Origin: JANWHZ01 sp035758575
Lineage (GTDB): Bacteria; Patescibacteriota; Saccharimonadia; Saccharimonadales; UBA4665
Length of the DNA stretch: 16,574 nucleotides
Direction: 5' to 3'
Assembly (NCBI GenBank): GCA_035758575.1
Contig: DASTXH010000064.1
Location: forward strand, 1 to 16,574
Positions 1 through 6,106 of this stretch are shown here, one piece after another. A model generated the notes under the pieces. The model ran no database searches. It saw only the letters and a program-made list of their open reading frames with translations, and was not told the DNA's origin. The position numbers were made by a program, and so were the translations under genes. Position 1 is the first letter of the stretch; every line of letters starts with the position of its first letter.

Positions 1-14
1 GAGACGGCCTAGCG

Positions 15-74
15 TTTTTGGCTACTTTTTGCGCGATGGCAAAAAGTAGCACGCTGTGCCTGTTAGGCACAGCG
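15..74. repeat. Two adjacent perfect hairpins at the left edge
   Basis: An 11-bp perfect inverted repeat (21-31 with 40-50, GCTACTTTTTG / CAAAAAGTAGC, 8-nt loop) is followed one base later by a 9-bp perfect inverted repeat (52-60 with 66-74, CGCTGTGCC / GGCACAGCG, 5-nt loop). The first is preceded by TTTTTGG, giving the pattern TTTTGGNTACTTTT...AAAAGTA that recurs in opposite orientation at 16463-16496. It could be an intergenic repeat of REP type or a terminator for a gene lying to the left. Only GAG ACG GCC TAG is visible before it, too little to call a gene end. Confidence 0.7.
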
Positions 75-80
75 GAACAT

Positions 81-140
81 GTGGCTTGGTTCTTGTATGA
101 AGGCAAAAGTAGGTGGCTTGGTTCTTGGCCAGACAAGAAC
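81..140. repeat. 15-bp direct repeat followed by a small dyad
   Basis: GTGGCTTGGTTCTTG occurs at 81-95 and again at 113-127, a 32-bp period. The second copy forms a 7-bp inverted repeat with 134-140 (GTTCTTG / CAAGAAC, 6-nt loop). In addition the 12-mer TCTTGTATGAAG at 91-102 recurs at 208-219, where its ATG is the chosen start of the 56-residue gene. The repeats suggest local duplication in this leader. No function can be assigned. Confidence 0.6.
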
Positions 141-200
141 ACTACAAGGAGATGCAACAGAAGCACAGGAACTCAAGGCATGACGGACACGCGGCAATGG

Positions 201-206
201 TATAGT
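201..206 (+). promoter_or_regulatory. Possible -10 element for a nearly leaderless small gene
   Basis: TATAGT (5 of 6 to TATAAT) ends 7 nt before the ATG at 214, so a transcript would begin at about the A of the start codon. The best -35 candidate is weak (ATGACG at 180-185, 15-bp spacer). No Shine-Dalgarno sequence lies in the 13 nt before the ATG, which fits leaderless initiation but does not prove it. Confidence 0.3.
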
Positions 207-213
207 ATCTTGT

Positions 214-384
214 ATGAAGCTCATGATTTGGCTTGGCATTGCCATAGGCGGCGTCCTCGGCGGCTTCGTAGGCGGCATATTTGACCATGGCAATTGGGTG
301 GGCGGATGGAGTATCCTATTATCTACCGTTGGTTCGTTGGTCGGCGTTTGGATCGGCTACAAAGTAGGCAAAAATTATTTTTAA
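214..384 (+). CDS. Small glycine-rich two-helix membrane protein (56 aa)
   Basis: This 56-residue ORF starts with MKLMIWLGIAIGG and ends GYKVGKNYF. It has two hydrophobic segments (about residues 4-23 and 32-48) joined by a short polar turn with FDHGNW, and a basic, aromatic tail. Small residues are spaced through both helices (GGVLGGFVGG, then GSLVGVWIG), a glycine-zipper-like pattern suited to helix packing or oligomerisation. The size and Gly spacing recall the short GlsB/YeaQ/YmgE-type membrane proteins, but I do not see enough to assign that family. The start is the first ATG after an in-frame TGA at 181-183. There is no good ribosome-binding site, and a possible -10 box lies 7 nt upstream. 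The next gene, topA, begins 61 bp downstream on the same strand. Function unknown. The hydrophobic pattern and clean reading frame make it a likely real gene. Confidence 0.7.
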   Translation: MKLMIWLGIAIGGVLGGFVGGIFDHGNWVGGWSILLSTVGSLVGVWIGYKVGKNYF

Positions 385-445
385 AAAATAACTAATAAAG
401 GATATTTGTTGCATTTTTCATATAAGTGCGCTAAAGATGTAGAGC

Positions 446-2761
446 ATGTCTAAAAACCTCGTTATCGTAGAAAGCCCCGCCAAAGCCAAAACCATCAAGA
501 AATTTCTTGGCGGCGATTACACTGTTATGTCCAGCGTAGGCCACATCCGCGACATCCCCACCAAAAAGGGCAAGGATGGCAAACCGCCGGTAGATATCGA
601 GCACAACTTTGCGCCCACTTATGAAGTAGATCCCGAGAAAAAGAAGCTGATCAGCGAGCTGAAGAAAGCCGCCAAGGCCGCCGAAACCGTATACCTCGCA
701 ACCGACGAAGACCGCGAAGGAGAGGCCATCGCCTGGCATTTGGCCGAGGTATTGAAGCTGGACGCCAAAAAAACGCCGCGCATCGTCTTCCATGAAATTA
801 CCAAGCCGGCCATAGAGCACGCCCTGGAAAGCCCGCGCACCATCGACTTCAACCTGGTAAATGCCCAACAGGCACGCCGCATCCTGGACCGCCTGGTAGG
901 CTTCGAGCTGTCACCCGTAGTGCAGCGTAAGGTGCCTGGTGGCCGTTCGGCCGGCCGCGTACAGTCCCCGGCTGTCCGCCTGATCGTCGAGCGCGAACGC
1001 GAAATAGAAGATTTCCAGGCAGAAATATCCTTCAAAATTACCGGCCAGTTTACCGTACCCAGCGGCGAAACCGTCAGCGGTGAACTGAAGCAGCGTTTTG
1101 CCACCGAGGCCGAAGCGCAAGCCTTCCTGGAAAAGATCAAAGATACCACCTTTACCGTCAGCGACGTCGTAAAAGCACCCGGCACCCGCAACCCCGCAGC
1201 GCCATTCACTACCAGCACTCTACAGCAAGAGGCTGCCGCCCGCCTGGGATTCTCCGTCAAAGCTACCATGAGCGCCGCTCAAAAGTTGTACCAGGACGGT
1301 AAGATCACCTACATGCGTACCGACTCCGTCAACCTCAGCAGCGTCGCCCTAGGCGCTATGACCGGCTACATCAAAAACACCTATGGCGACGAATACCATC
1401 AGTACCGTACCTACAAAACCAAATCCGCCAGTGCACAAGAAGCCCATGAAGCCATCCGCCCCACCGACGCATCATTAGAACGCGCCAGCGACGACCCGTA
1501 CGAACAACGCCTGTACGAACTCATCCGCAAGCGCACGCTGGCCACGCAAATGGCTGCCGCCAAGATGGAGCGTACCACCGCCACTATTACCATCAGCGGC
1601 GCCAAAGAAGTATTTGAAGCCAAGGGCGAGGTTATCGTATTCGACGGCTTCCTACGCGTCTACGACTACGCCAAGCGCGAAGACAGCATTCTGCCGCCCC
1701 TTGCCAGCGGTCAAACCCTGTCGCTGGCTGAGGCCGTCGCTCAACAGCTGTTCAGCCGCCCGCCAGCGCGCTACAGCGAAGGCAGCCTAGTCAAAAAACT
1801 AGAAGAGCTTAGCATTGGCCGCCCCAGCACCTACGCTACCATCATCTCCACCATCCAAAACCGCGGCTACGTCGTACGCGGAGAAGGCGAAGGCGTAGAG
1901 CGGCCTACCGTCCGTCTTGTCCTCAAAAATGGCGCCGTCACGCGTGATACCATCACCGAAAAAACCGGCGCGGACAAAGGCAAACTAGTGCCAACCCCCA
2001 GCGGCGCCGTAGTAAACGACTTCCTAACCAAACACTTCAACACCGTAGTAGACTACAACTTTACCGCAAACGTAGAAGAAGAATTCGACGAAATCGCCCG
2101 CGGCAAGATGGTATGGCATGCTATGCTGGCCGGCTTTTATGGCCCATTTCACAAGCTGATCGAGGCCGCAGGCGTCATTAGCCGCGCCGAAAGCTCGCAG
2201 GCACGCGAACTGGGTGCCGACCCCAAATCCGGCAAGCCCATCATCGCCCGCTTTGGCCGCTACGGTCCCATGCTGCAGCGCGGCGCCACCGAAGACGAAG
2301 AAAAACCAGAATTCGCACCGCTTCCAGCCGGCACCACACTTACCAGCGTCACCCTGGAGCAGGCACTAGAGATGTTCAAGCTGCCGCGCCTAGTGGGCAA
2401 AACAGAGCAAGGCGACGACATCAAAGCCAACATCGGCCGCTTTGGGCCCTACATCCAAATAGGCAAGACCTACGTGTCAATTAAGCCGCTTGATCCCCAC
2501 ACCATCACCGAACCCGAAGCACGCGAGCTATACGCAGCCAAGCTAGAGAAAGACGCCAAGCGCTTCATCAATGGATTTCCCGGCGGTATCCAGGTACTCA
2601 ATGGCCCATACGGCCCGTACGTTACCGATGGCAAAAAGAATGCCCGCCTGCCCAAAGATGCCAAACCCGAAGCCCTCACCGAAGATGATTGCAAAAAGCT
2701 GCTCGAGGCCGCACCAGCCAAGCGCCGCGGCGGCTTCCGCCGCAAACGCGCCAGCAAATAG
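446..2761 (+). CDS. topA: DNA topoisomerase I (type IA), zinc-finger-free
   Basis: The protein (771 aa) relaxes negatively supercoiled DNA by cutting one strand and passing the other through a covalent 5'-phosphotyrosine gate. The Toprim domain is at the N-terminus, with E9 in VESPAKAKTI and the acidic triad D87/D89/E91 in TDEDREGEAIAWH. The catalytic tyrosine is Y289 in KITYMRTDS, followed by R291. Arches and gate segments follow, including GRPSTYATII at about residue 457. The C-terminal third has no four-cysteine zinc ribbons. Instead it has glycine/aromatic repeats of the topoisomerase C-terminal type: GKPIIARFGRYGP near 597, IGRFGPYIQIG near 660 and LNGPYGPYVTDG near 717, then a basic tail (KRRGGFRRKRASK) that probably binds DNA. 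This form is common in reduced genomes and needs no zinc. A weak -10 (TATAAG, 421-426) lies upstream with no clear Shine-Dalgarno. No obvious terminator follows. Confidence 0.97.
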   Translation: MSKNLVIVESPAKAKTIKKFLGGDYTVMSSVGHIRDIPTKKGKDGKPPVDIEHNFAPTYEVDPEKKKLISELKKAAKAAETVYLATDEDREGEAIAWHLAEVLKLDAKKTPRIVFHEITKPAIEHALESPRTIDFNLVNAQQARRILDRLVGFELSPVVQRKVPGGRSAGRVQSPAVRLIVEREREIEDFQAEISFKITGQFTVPSGETVSGELKQRFATEAEAQAFLEKIKDTTFTVSDVVKAPGTRNPAAPFTTSTLQQEAAARLGFSVKATMSAAQKLYQDGKITYMRTDSVNLSSVALGAMTGYIKNTYGDEYHQYRTYKTKSASAQEAHEAIRPTDASLERASDDPYEQRLYELIRKRTLATQMAAAKMERTTATITISGAKEVFEAKGEVIVFDGFLRVYDYAKREDSILPPLASGQTLSLAEAVAQQLFSRPPARYSEGSLVKKLEELSIGRPSTYATIISTIQNRGYVVRGEGEGVERPTVRLVLKNGAVTRDTITEKTGADKGKLVPTPSGAVVNDFLTKHFNTVVDYNFTANVEEEFDEIARGKMVWHAMLAGFYGPFHKLIEAAGVISRAESSQARELGADPKSGKPIIARFGRYGPMLQRGATEDEEKPEFAPLPAGTTLTSVTLEQALEMFKLPRLVGKTEQGDDIKANIGRFGPYIQIGKTYVSIKPLDPHTITEPEARELYAAKLEKDAKRFINGFPGGIQVLNGPYGPYVTDGKKNARLPKDAKPEALTEDDCKKLLEAAPAKRRGGFRRKRASK

Positions 2762-2846
2762 CCGCACTTCATCTCAAATACTCATGCTACGTTATGTTTT
2801 AGACAATATTCACAACATATAGTCGCCGCACGCGCTATTTATTGTG

Positions 2847-2860
2847 TTACAATATTGTAA
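2847..2860. promoter_or_regulatory. 14-bp perfect palindrome, candidate operator
   Basis: TTACAATATTGTAA is a perfect palindrome ending 13 bp before the -35 box of the downstream regulator gene. Half of it (ACAATATT) recurs at 2803-2810. The position suits a repressor or activator site. The binding protein is unknown, and an AT-rich 14-mer could arise by chance. Confidence 0.35.
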
Positions 2861-2873
2861 GTGAATCCTATAC

Positions 2874-2902
2874 TTGACTTTCACTAAGTTAGGTTTTATA
2901 AT
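2874..2902 (+). promoter_or_regulatory. Near-consensus sigma-70-type promoter
   Basis: TTGACT (2874-2879), a 17-bp spacer and TATAAT (2897-2902) match the housekeeping promoter consensus at 11 of 12 positions. Transcription would start near 2909, leaving a leader of about 30 nt that contains AGGAG at 2928-2932, 6 nt before the ATG at 2939. This is the best promoter in the window and separates the regulator gene from topA. Confidence 0.85.
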
Positions 2903-2938
2903 TACTCTAAATCATTGTCACTGAGACAGGAGTTTGGG

Positions 2939-4045
2939 ATGCCGAAGCAGGCTACAGTACCACCACTTGAAACCGAATCTATCGTCAGAGACGTCCTGGC
3001 TGCCACTGTAGAACGCGAACGGGAACGGGAAATTATTACCCGCCGCTACGGCCTGTTTGAACGCAAAGAGACCCTGGAGCAGATCGGCGAGCTACTAGGC
3101 ATCACGCGCGAGCGTGTGCGACAGCTGGAAAAATCCGTCATGCACCGTTTGCGCGCCGCAGCAGAGCAGGGCGAGGTTCCCCATATCGCCGATATACAGA
3201 CGCGCCTGACTGCCGAACTAGAAAGCCTAGGCGGCGTTGCTTGCATCAGCACGCTTACCGCCAAGATTGCCACCAACAACTCCCGTGATGAGCAGTCACG
3301 CCTGGCCTTCCTGGCGCGCATGTGCCCGCAGCTAGTGGTCATAGACGAAGACAACGACTTTCACCTCTGTGTTGCCCGTGCCGACCTGCACGACGAAAAA
3401 CAGCTCAAAAAGCTGGTGGCCAACCTTATTGACGTCATCAAAAAGGGCGGTGAAGCCGCACCTATTGAAACCATTGCCACCAAGGCCGGCCTATCCAACC
3501 CCAAACACGCCAAGGCGCTGGCGCACACCTCCAAGCACCTGGCTACCCTCAACGACCGTTGGGGCCTTATCCGTTGGCCTATGGTCAACCCCAAGAACAT
3601 CCGCGACAAAATCTACGTCATCCTCAGCCAAGGCGCCCGCCACATGCACTTCAACGAAATCGCCGACGCCATCAAGCAGTCCGAATTCAAGCGCAAAGAT
3701 GTCACTACCCAGGCTATTCACAACGAGCTTATCAAAGACGACCGCTTTGTACTTATCGGCCGCGGTATTTACGCCCTGAAAGAGTGGGGCTACCAGCGGG
3801 GAACCGTATCCGACATCATCACCCAAGTCCTGCGCGAAGCTGGCGAGCCACTGCACCGCGACGAAATCGTAAAGCGTGTACTAAGAAAGCGCTACGTAAA
3901 AGAGACTACTATTCTGCTGAACCTGCAGGGTAAACCACAGTTCAAGCGCGTCTCCAAGGCCACCTACGCCCTCACAGAGTCCGTAGAGGCCCCCACACCC
4001 ACTACCGAAGCAGCTCCAGCCAAAACCCAAACCACCGAAGCCTAA
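2939..4045 (+). CDS. Sigma-70 region 4 HTH fused to tandem winged-helix/HARE domains; transcription regulator
   Basis: At 368 aa, this protein opens with a sigma-70 region 4 module: REIITRRYGLF (30-40), then the helix-turn-helix around residues 45-64 (TLEQIGELLGI, TRERVRQLE), which normally reads the -35 element. No sigma region 2 is present, so it cannot melt promoters alone. Two winged-helix-like segments follow (about 80-150 and 155-215). Next comes a HARE-HTH domain like that of the RNA polymerase delta subunit (about 220-285, starting NIRDKIYVIL and ending GRGIYALKEWG), then a second copy (about 290-346, SDIITQVLREAGEPLHRDEI). The C-terminus is a low-complexity Pro/Thr/Glu/Ala tail. I chose ATG 2939 over the in-frame TTG at 2915 because AGGAG lies 6 nt before it. 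It probably acts with RNA polymerase as an accessory or anti-/co-sigma factor, which is inference. The domain calls rest on motif recognition and are firm for region 4 and good for the first HARE. Confidence 0.85.
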   Translation: MPKQATVPPLETESIVRDVLAATVEREREREIITRRYGLFERKETLEQIGELLGITRERVRQLEKSVMHRLRAAAEQGEVPHIADIQTRLTAELESLGGVACISTLTAKIATNNSRDEQSRLAFLARMCPQLVVIDEDNDFHLCVARADLHDEKQLKKLVANLIDVIKKGGEAAPIETIATKAGLSNPKHAKALAHTSKHLATLNDRWGLIRWPMVNPKNIRDKIYVILSQGARHMHFNEIADAIKQSEFKRKDVTTQAIHNELIKDDRFVLIGRGIYALKEWGYQRGTVSDIITQVLREAGEPLHRDEIVKRVLRKRYVKETTILLNLQGKPQFKRVSKATYALTESVEAPTPTTEAAPAKTQTTEA

Positions 4046-4092
4046 AACATACCAACAATAAAACGCAGGGTTTTGTGTTATTAGATTTGCTA

Positions 4093-4121
4093 TTGTCAGA
4101 CTCGTCTGTGTGTGGTAAAAA
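4093..4121 (+). promoter_or_regulatory. Candidate promoter directly abutting a small gene
   Basis: TTGTCA (4093-4098), a 17-bp spacer and TAAAAA (4116-4121) precede the ATG at 4128 by only 6 nt. The expected transcription start is at or next to the ATG, implying a leaderless mRNA. There is no Shine-Dalgarno sequence before this ATG. Confidence 0.45.
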
Positions 4122-4127
4122 TTATCC

Positions 4128-4328
4128 ATGGCATACGAATCTCCAGGCAATAGCGCTCCCGAACCAGAATCAGACGAAGATATAGCGCGCTATAACGAGA
4201 TAGGCGACTTTGTTGCAGACACTCTTGGCGTCGATTCTGACATGTCAGACGAGGAGTGGGAACGTCTGTACAATCTGGGGATTGATTACTATTACTACCA
4301 AAATAACCCGCTCCCCGAACAACAATAG
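4128..4328 (+). CDS. Small acidic protein of unknown function (66 aa)
   Basis: I do not recognise this family. The 66 residues are strongly acidic, with Asp and Glu clustered in PEPESDEDIARYNEIGDF (about 11-28) and DSDMSDEEWERLYN (about 36-49). They end in an aromatic patch, GIDYYYYQNN, and a short polar tail. There is no signal peptide or membrane segment, so it is probably cytoplasmic. The gene stands alone: a promoter-like element abuts its ATG and a strong intrinsic terminator begins 7 nt after the stop, so it looks like a single-gene transcription unit downstream of the sigma4/HARE regulator. The bounded unit and protein-like composition make it likely real. The acidic surface and tyrosine patch suggest a protein-binding role, but that is only inference. 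Confidence 0.72.
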   Translation: MAYESPGNSAPEPESDEDIARYNEIGDFVADTLGVDSDMSDEEWERLYNLGIDYYYYQNNPLPEQQ

Positions 4329-4335
4329 ACTCAAC

Positions 4336-4364
4336 AGGGCTGGTTAAAACCAGCCCTTTTTATT
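4336..4364 (+). terminator. Strong rho-independent terminator
   Basis: AGGGCTGG (4336-4343) pairs perfectly with CCAGCCCT (4350-4357) around the loop TTAAAA and is followed by TTTTTATT. This is a textbook intrinsic terminator for the 66-residue gene. The T-tract on the + strand gives the orientation. Confidence 0.93.
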
Positions 4365-4419
4365 GCGGCAGCCATGCGTGGCATTGGGCAGGGTAGAAAG
4401 TTGAAACATGTAAACATTT

Positions 4420-4444
4420 TGCGAACATTTGCTAGATGTTCGCA
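4420..4444. repeat. 9-bp perfect inverted repeat
   Basis: TGCGAACAT (4420-4428) and ATGTTCGCA (4436-4444) are perfect inverted copies around a 7-nt loop. The arms contain CGAAC and GTTCG as in Gram-positive LexA boxes, but the gap is 11 nt rather than the usual 4, so it is not a standard SOS box. It may be an operator, or the hairpin of an RNA starting near 4460 after TATACA (4450-4455). Confidence 0.5.
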
Positions 4445-4639
4445 TCTGTTATACAGAGGTGGCATTTTGGACCGACTGGACGGCCGAGCACACGAACATT
4501 AGCCGCAAGCCAGCCAATAAACATGACTATGAGCGCGTGGTGATGGGGCAGCACAAAAACAAACACCGCGGCAGGCCAAAAAGCCACGCGGCGGCCGGCG
4601 GGTAAGCGTGCACACCGCACAAAACGAGCTATACATTTC

Positions 4640-4667
4640 ATGTCGCACAATGTATATTTTACGACTC
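4640..4667. other. dif-like dyad (11-6-11 layout), tentative
   Basis: ATGTCGCACAA, TGTATA, TTTTACGACTC gives two 11-bp arms around a 6-bp centre. The centre equals that of the E. coli dif site, and the arms share an inverted GTCG...AA / TT...CGAC core (7 of 11 symmetric positions). The match to known dif arms is only partial, and + strand base composition looks C-rich on both sides, with no skew flip as expected at a terminus. Low confidence. Confidence 0.2.
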
Positions 4668-4857
4668 AAATACAGGCATTATCGATGTATAAGAACACCT
4701 GCCTATTCCACGCCGGAACAGGGGACTTTCCAGCAATTGCATATTCATTCGTATGCATGCGCAGTAACACCACCGACCGCGATCCCCATCTAAGTCTCGC
4801 TGGTGCCTGCCGCAGCACGATTGTACCAGCTCCTGTGTTGCACATTTTACACATTTG

Positions 4858-4870
4858 ACTTTTCCACAGT
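4858..4870. promoter_or_regulatory. DnaA-box-like 13-mer, first copy
   Basis: ACTTTTCCACAGT contains TTTTCCACA, one base from the DnaA box TTATCCACA. The same 13-mer occurs upstream of mraZ at 13942-13954. It lies at the start of the AT-rich patch of this intergenic region. DnaA binding is inferred from sequence only. Confidence 0.3.
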
Positions 4871-5140
4871 TTTATCGTGAAAACTTGCTTTTTTGCATTT
4901 TTAGTACTTTATTATATTTTTTACTACCTGCTCTCCCTACTCCGCCATTTCCCAATTTTTGACATTTGCATACTTTGATATAAAAATATATTTTTTCTTA
5001 GGCCCGTGCATATACAAAATACATATGAACATTTTACGAACACAGGGTAGAGCGGAGTCGGGGGATTTCTAAATCACCCATGCTTTTCTCTCTTGCAATG
5101 CCATCTGGCGGATTCCTTTTACGGACACCAACTAAAACGG

Positions 5141-6067
5141 CTACTTGTAGTACGCCCTGCCGTCCACGCGCACATCTATATACTGCGCAGGTTGGGTGCC
5201 CTGCCCTTGCAGGTAGTGGCGCACAGCCAGAAACGTACCAATCTGTTGCTGTGTGCTGGCGGCGTTCTGCAGATTGAACTTTACGAAGTACGGCACCCCT
5301 GTTATAGCGGCGTCCAGCTCGCTGCTGTCCGGTGGCAGCGTAAACGATACGACCCCAATCTGTTTTTGCTGCAGCTGATATACCACAGCCTGGACAAACG
5401 ATACTGCGCTGCTAGGCAATGCGGCCTGGCCAACACTCAGTGGGGTTCCGCTTTGGTCAATCACCAGCGGCACCTGCAACTGCTTGGCGGTACTTGCATC
5501 GGCGGTACCGGCCACCCGGCCATCAGCAGCCACTACCAACATGCCAGAGTGCAGCGTAGACAGCACCAAGACAGGCTGCACGGGCTCTATATAGATAACA
5601 GGGCGGTGCCCAATAAGCGGCAATTTTACCGACACGACTGCAAGATCCGGAAACTGGTGGCGCAGCGCAGCGCTGATAGCACCAGTGTCCACAGTAAGCT
5701 TGGTGCGGTTGGCCGGCGACGACCCCAACAGCTTGGCTGCCGCCTGTTGGTATGCAGACATAGGCTGCAAAAAATCGCTCTGCTGAGCATTCAACGGCTG
5801 TACCTTGGGGTCAGGTGTCAATGCCAGTACGCTCACGGCGCTTATGACTACCGCCACCAGCACCGCAATCGCCCCAAAACGGCGCAGCGAATACGATAGC
5901 GCCTGCGACGCCTGACGCTTAGTCAGTACCGGCCGCATGGTTTGCCGGCCGGTTGGCGCCGGCACGGTGGAGCGGCTGGCGTGGTACGAATATACCTGTG
6001 GCCGGTTGGCCATGGCAGCGCGCCGCCGTCCGTCAGGAGCCGGTTTTTTTCGGAATGGCATATACAT
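5141..6067 (-). CDS. ftsQ: FtsQ-like divisome protein
   Basis: This is a 308-residue bitopic membrane protein. The N-terminus is cytoplasmic and basic, rich in Arg, Lys and Pro. A single transmembrane helix lies at about residues 64-83 (FGAIAVLVAVVISAVSVLAL), followed by an extracytoplasmic region with a divergent POTRA-like segment and a beta domain. It ends QYIDVRVDGRAYYK, matching the Q-IDVRxxGRxYxK ending common in FtsQ/DivIB. FtsQ links FtsL/FtsB and the septal synthase to the early divisome. It is the last gene of this dcw block, 39 bp after murG. The start could be M1 or M3, and neither has a clear Shine-Dalgarno; the preceding sequence is A-rich (TCTAAACAAACATTGCT). The POTRA part is poorly conserved, so the call leans on position, topology and the C-terminal motif. 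Confidence 0.85.
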   Translation of the reverse strand: MYMPFRKKPAPDGRRRAAMANRPQVYSYHASRSTVPAPTGRQTMRPVLTKRQASQALSYSLRRFGAIAVLVAVVISAVSVLALTPDPKVQPLNAQQSDFLQPMSAYQQAAAKLLGSSPANRTKLTVDTGAISAALRHQFPDLAVVSVKLPLIGHRPVIYIEPVQPVLVLSTLHSGMLVVAADGRVAGTADASTAKQLQVPLVIDQSGTPLSVGQAALPSSAVSFVQAVVYQLQQKQIGVVSFTLPPDSSELDAAITGVPYFVKFNLQNAASTQQQIGTFLAVRHYLQGQGTQPAQYIDVRVDGRAYYK

Positions 6068-6106
6068 AGCAATGTTTGTTTAGACAGTATCCGCGAAAGC
6101 TACTAA

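Larger units (their letters stand above)
4365..5140. other. Convergent intergenic region, no credible gene
   Basis: About 780 bp lies between the terminator of the + strand block and the stop of ftsQ on the - strand. Short ORFs exist on both strands but have no recognisable motif, ribosome-binding site or plausible composition. The section to about 4850 has mixed composition. From 4850 to 5040 it is very AT-rich with runs of T. It contains a 9-bp inverted repeat at 4420-4444, a dif-like dyad at 4640-4667, a small hairpin at 4738-4757 (TGCATA / TATGCA), a DnaA-box-like 13-mer at 4858-4870 overlapping a 6-bp hairpin at 4868-4885, and a near-identical 15-mer pair at 4413-4427 and 5028-5042. No clear terminator for ftsQ was seen. 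Confidence 0.7.

Noticed and set aside
2915..2938. TTG start for the sigma4/HARE gene, eight codons upstream
   Set aside because: It would place the AGGAG ribosome-binding site inside the coding region; ATG 2939 has ideal spacing.
4420..4444. LexA (SOS) box
   Set aside because: Arms CGAAC / GTTCG are right, but the 11-nt gap is not the 4-nt gap of the known box.
4432..4650. 72-codon - strand ORF with a hydrophobic stretch in the convergent intergenic region
   Set aside because: No ribosome-binding site, motif or neighbour support; it overlaps the inverted repeat and reads like chance coding.
5041..5080. tRNA-like GGTAGAGC with a following stem
   Set aside because: No acceptor stem, no proper 7-nt anticodon loop and no T-arm.
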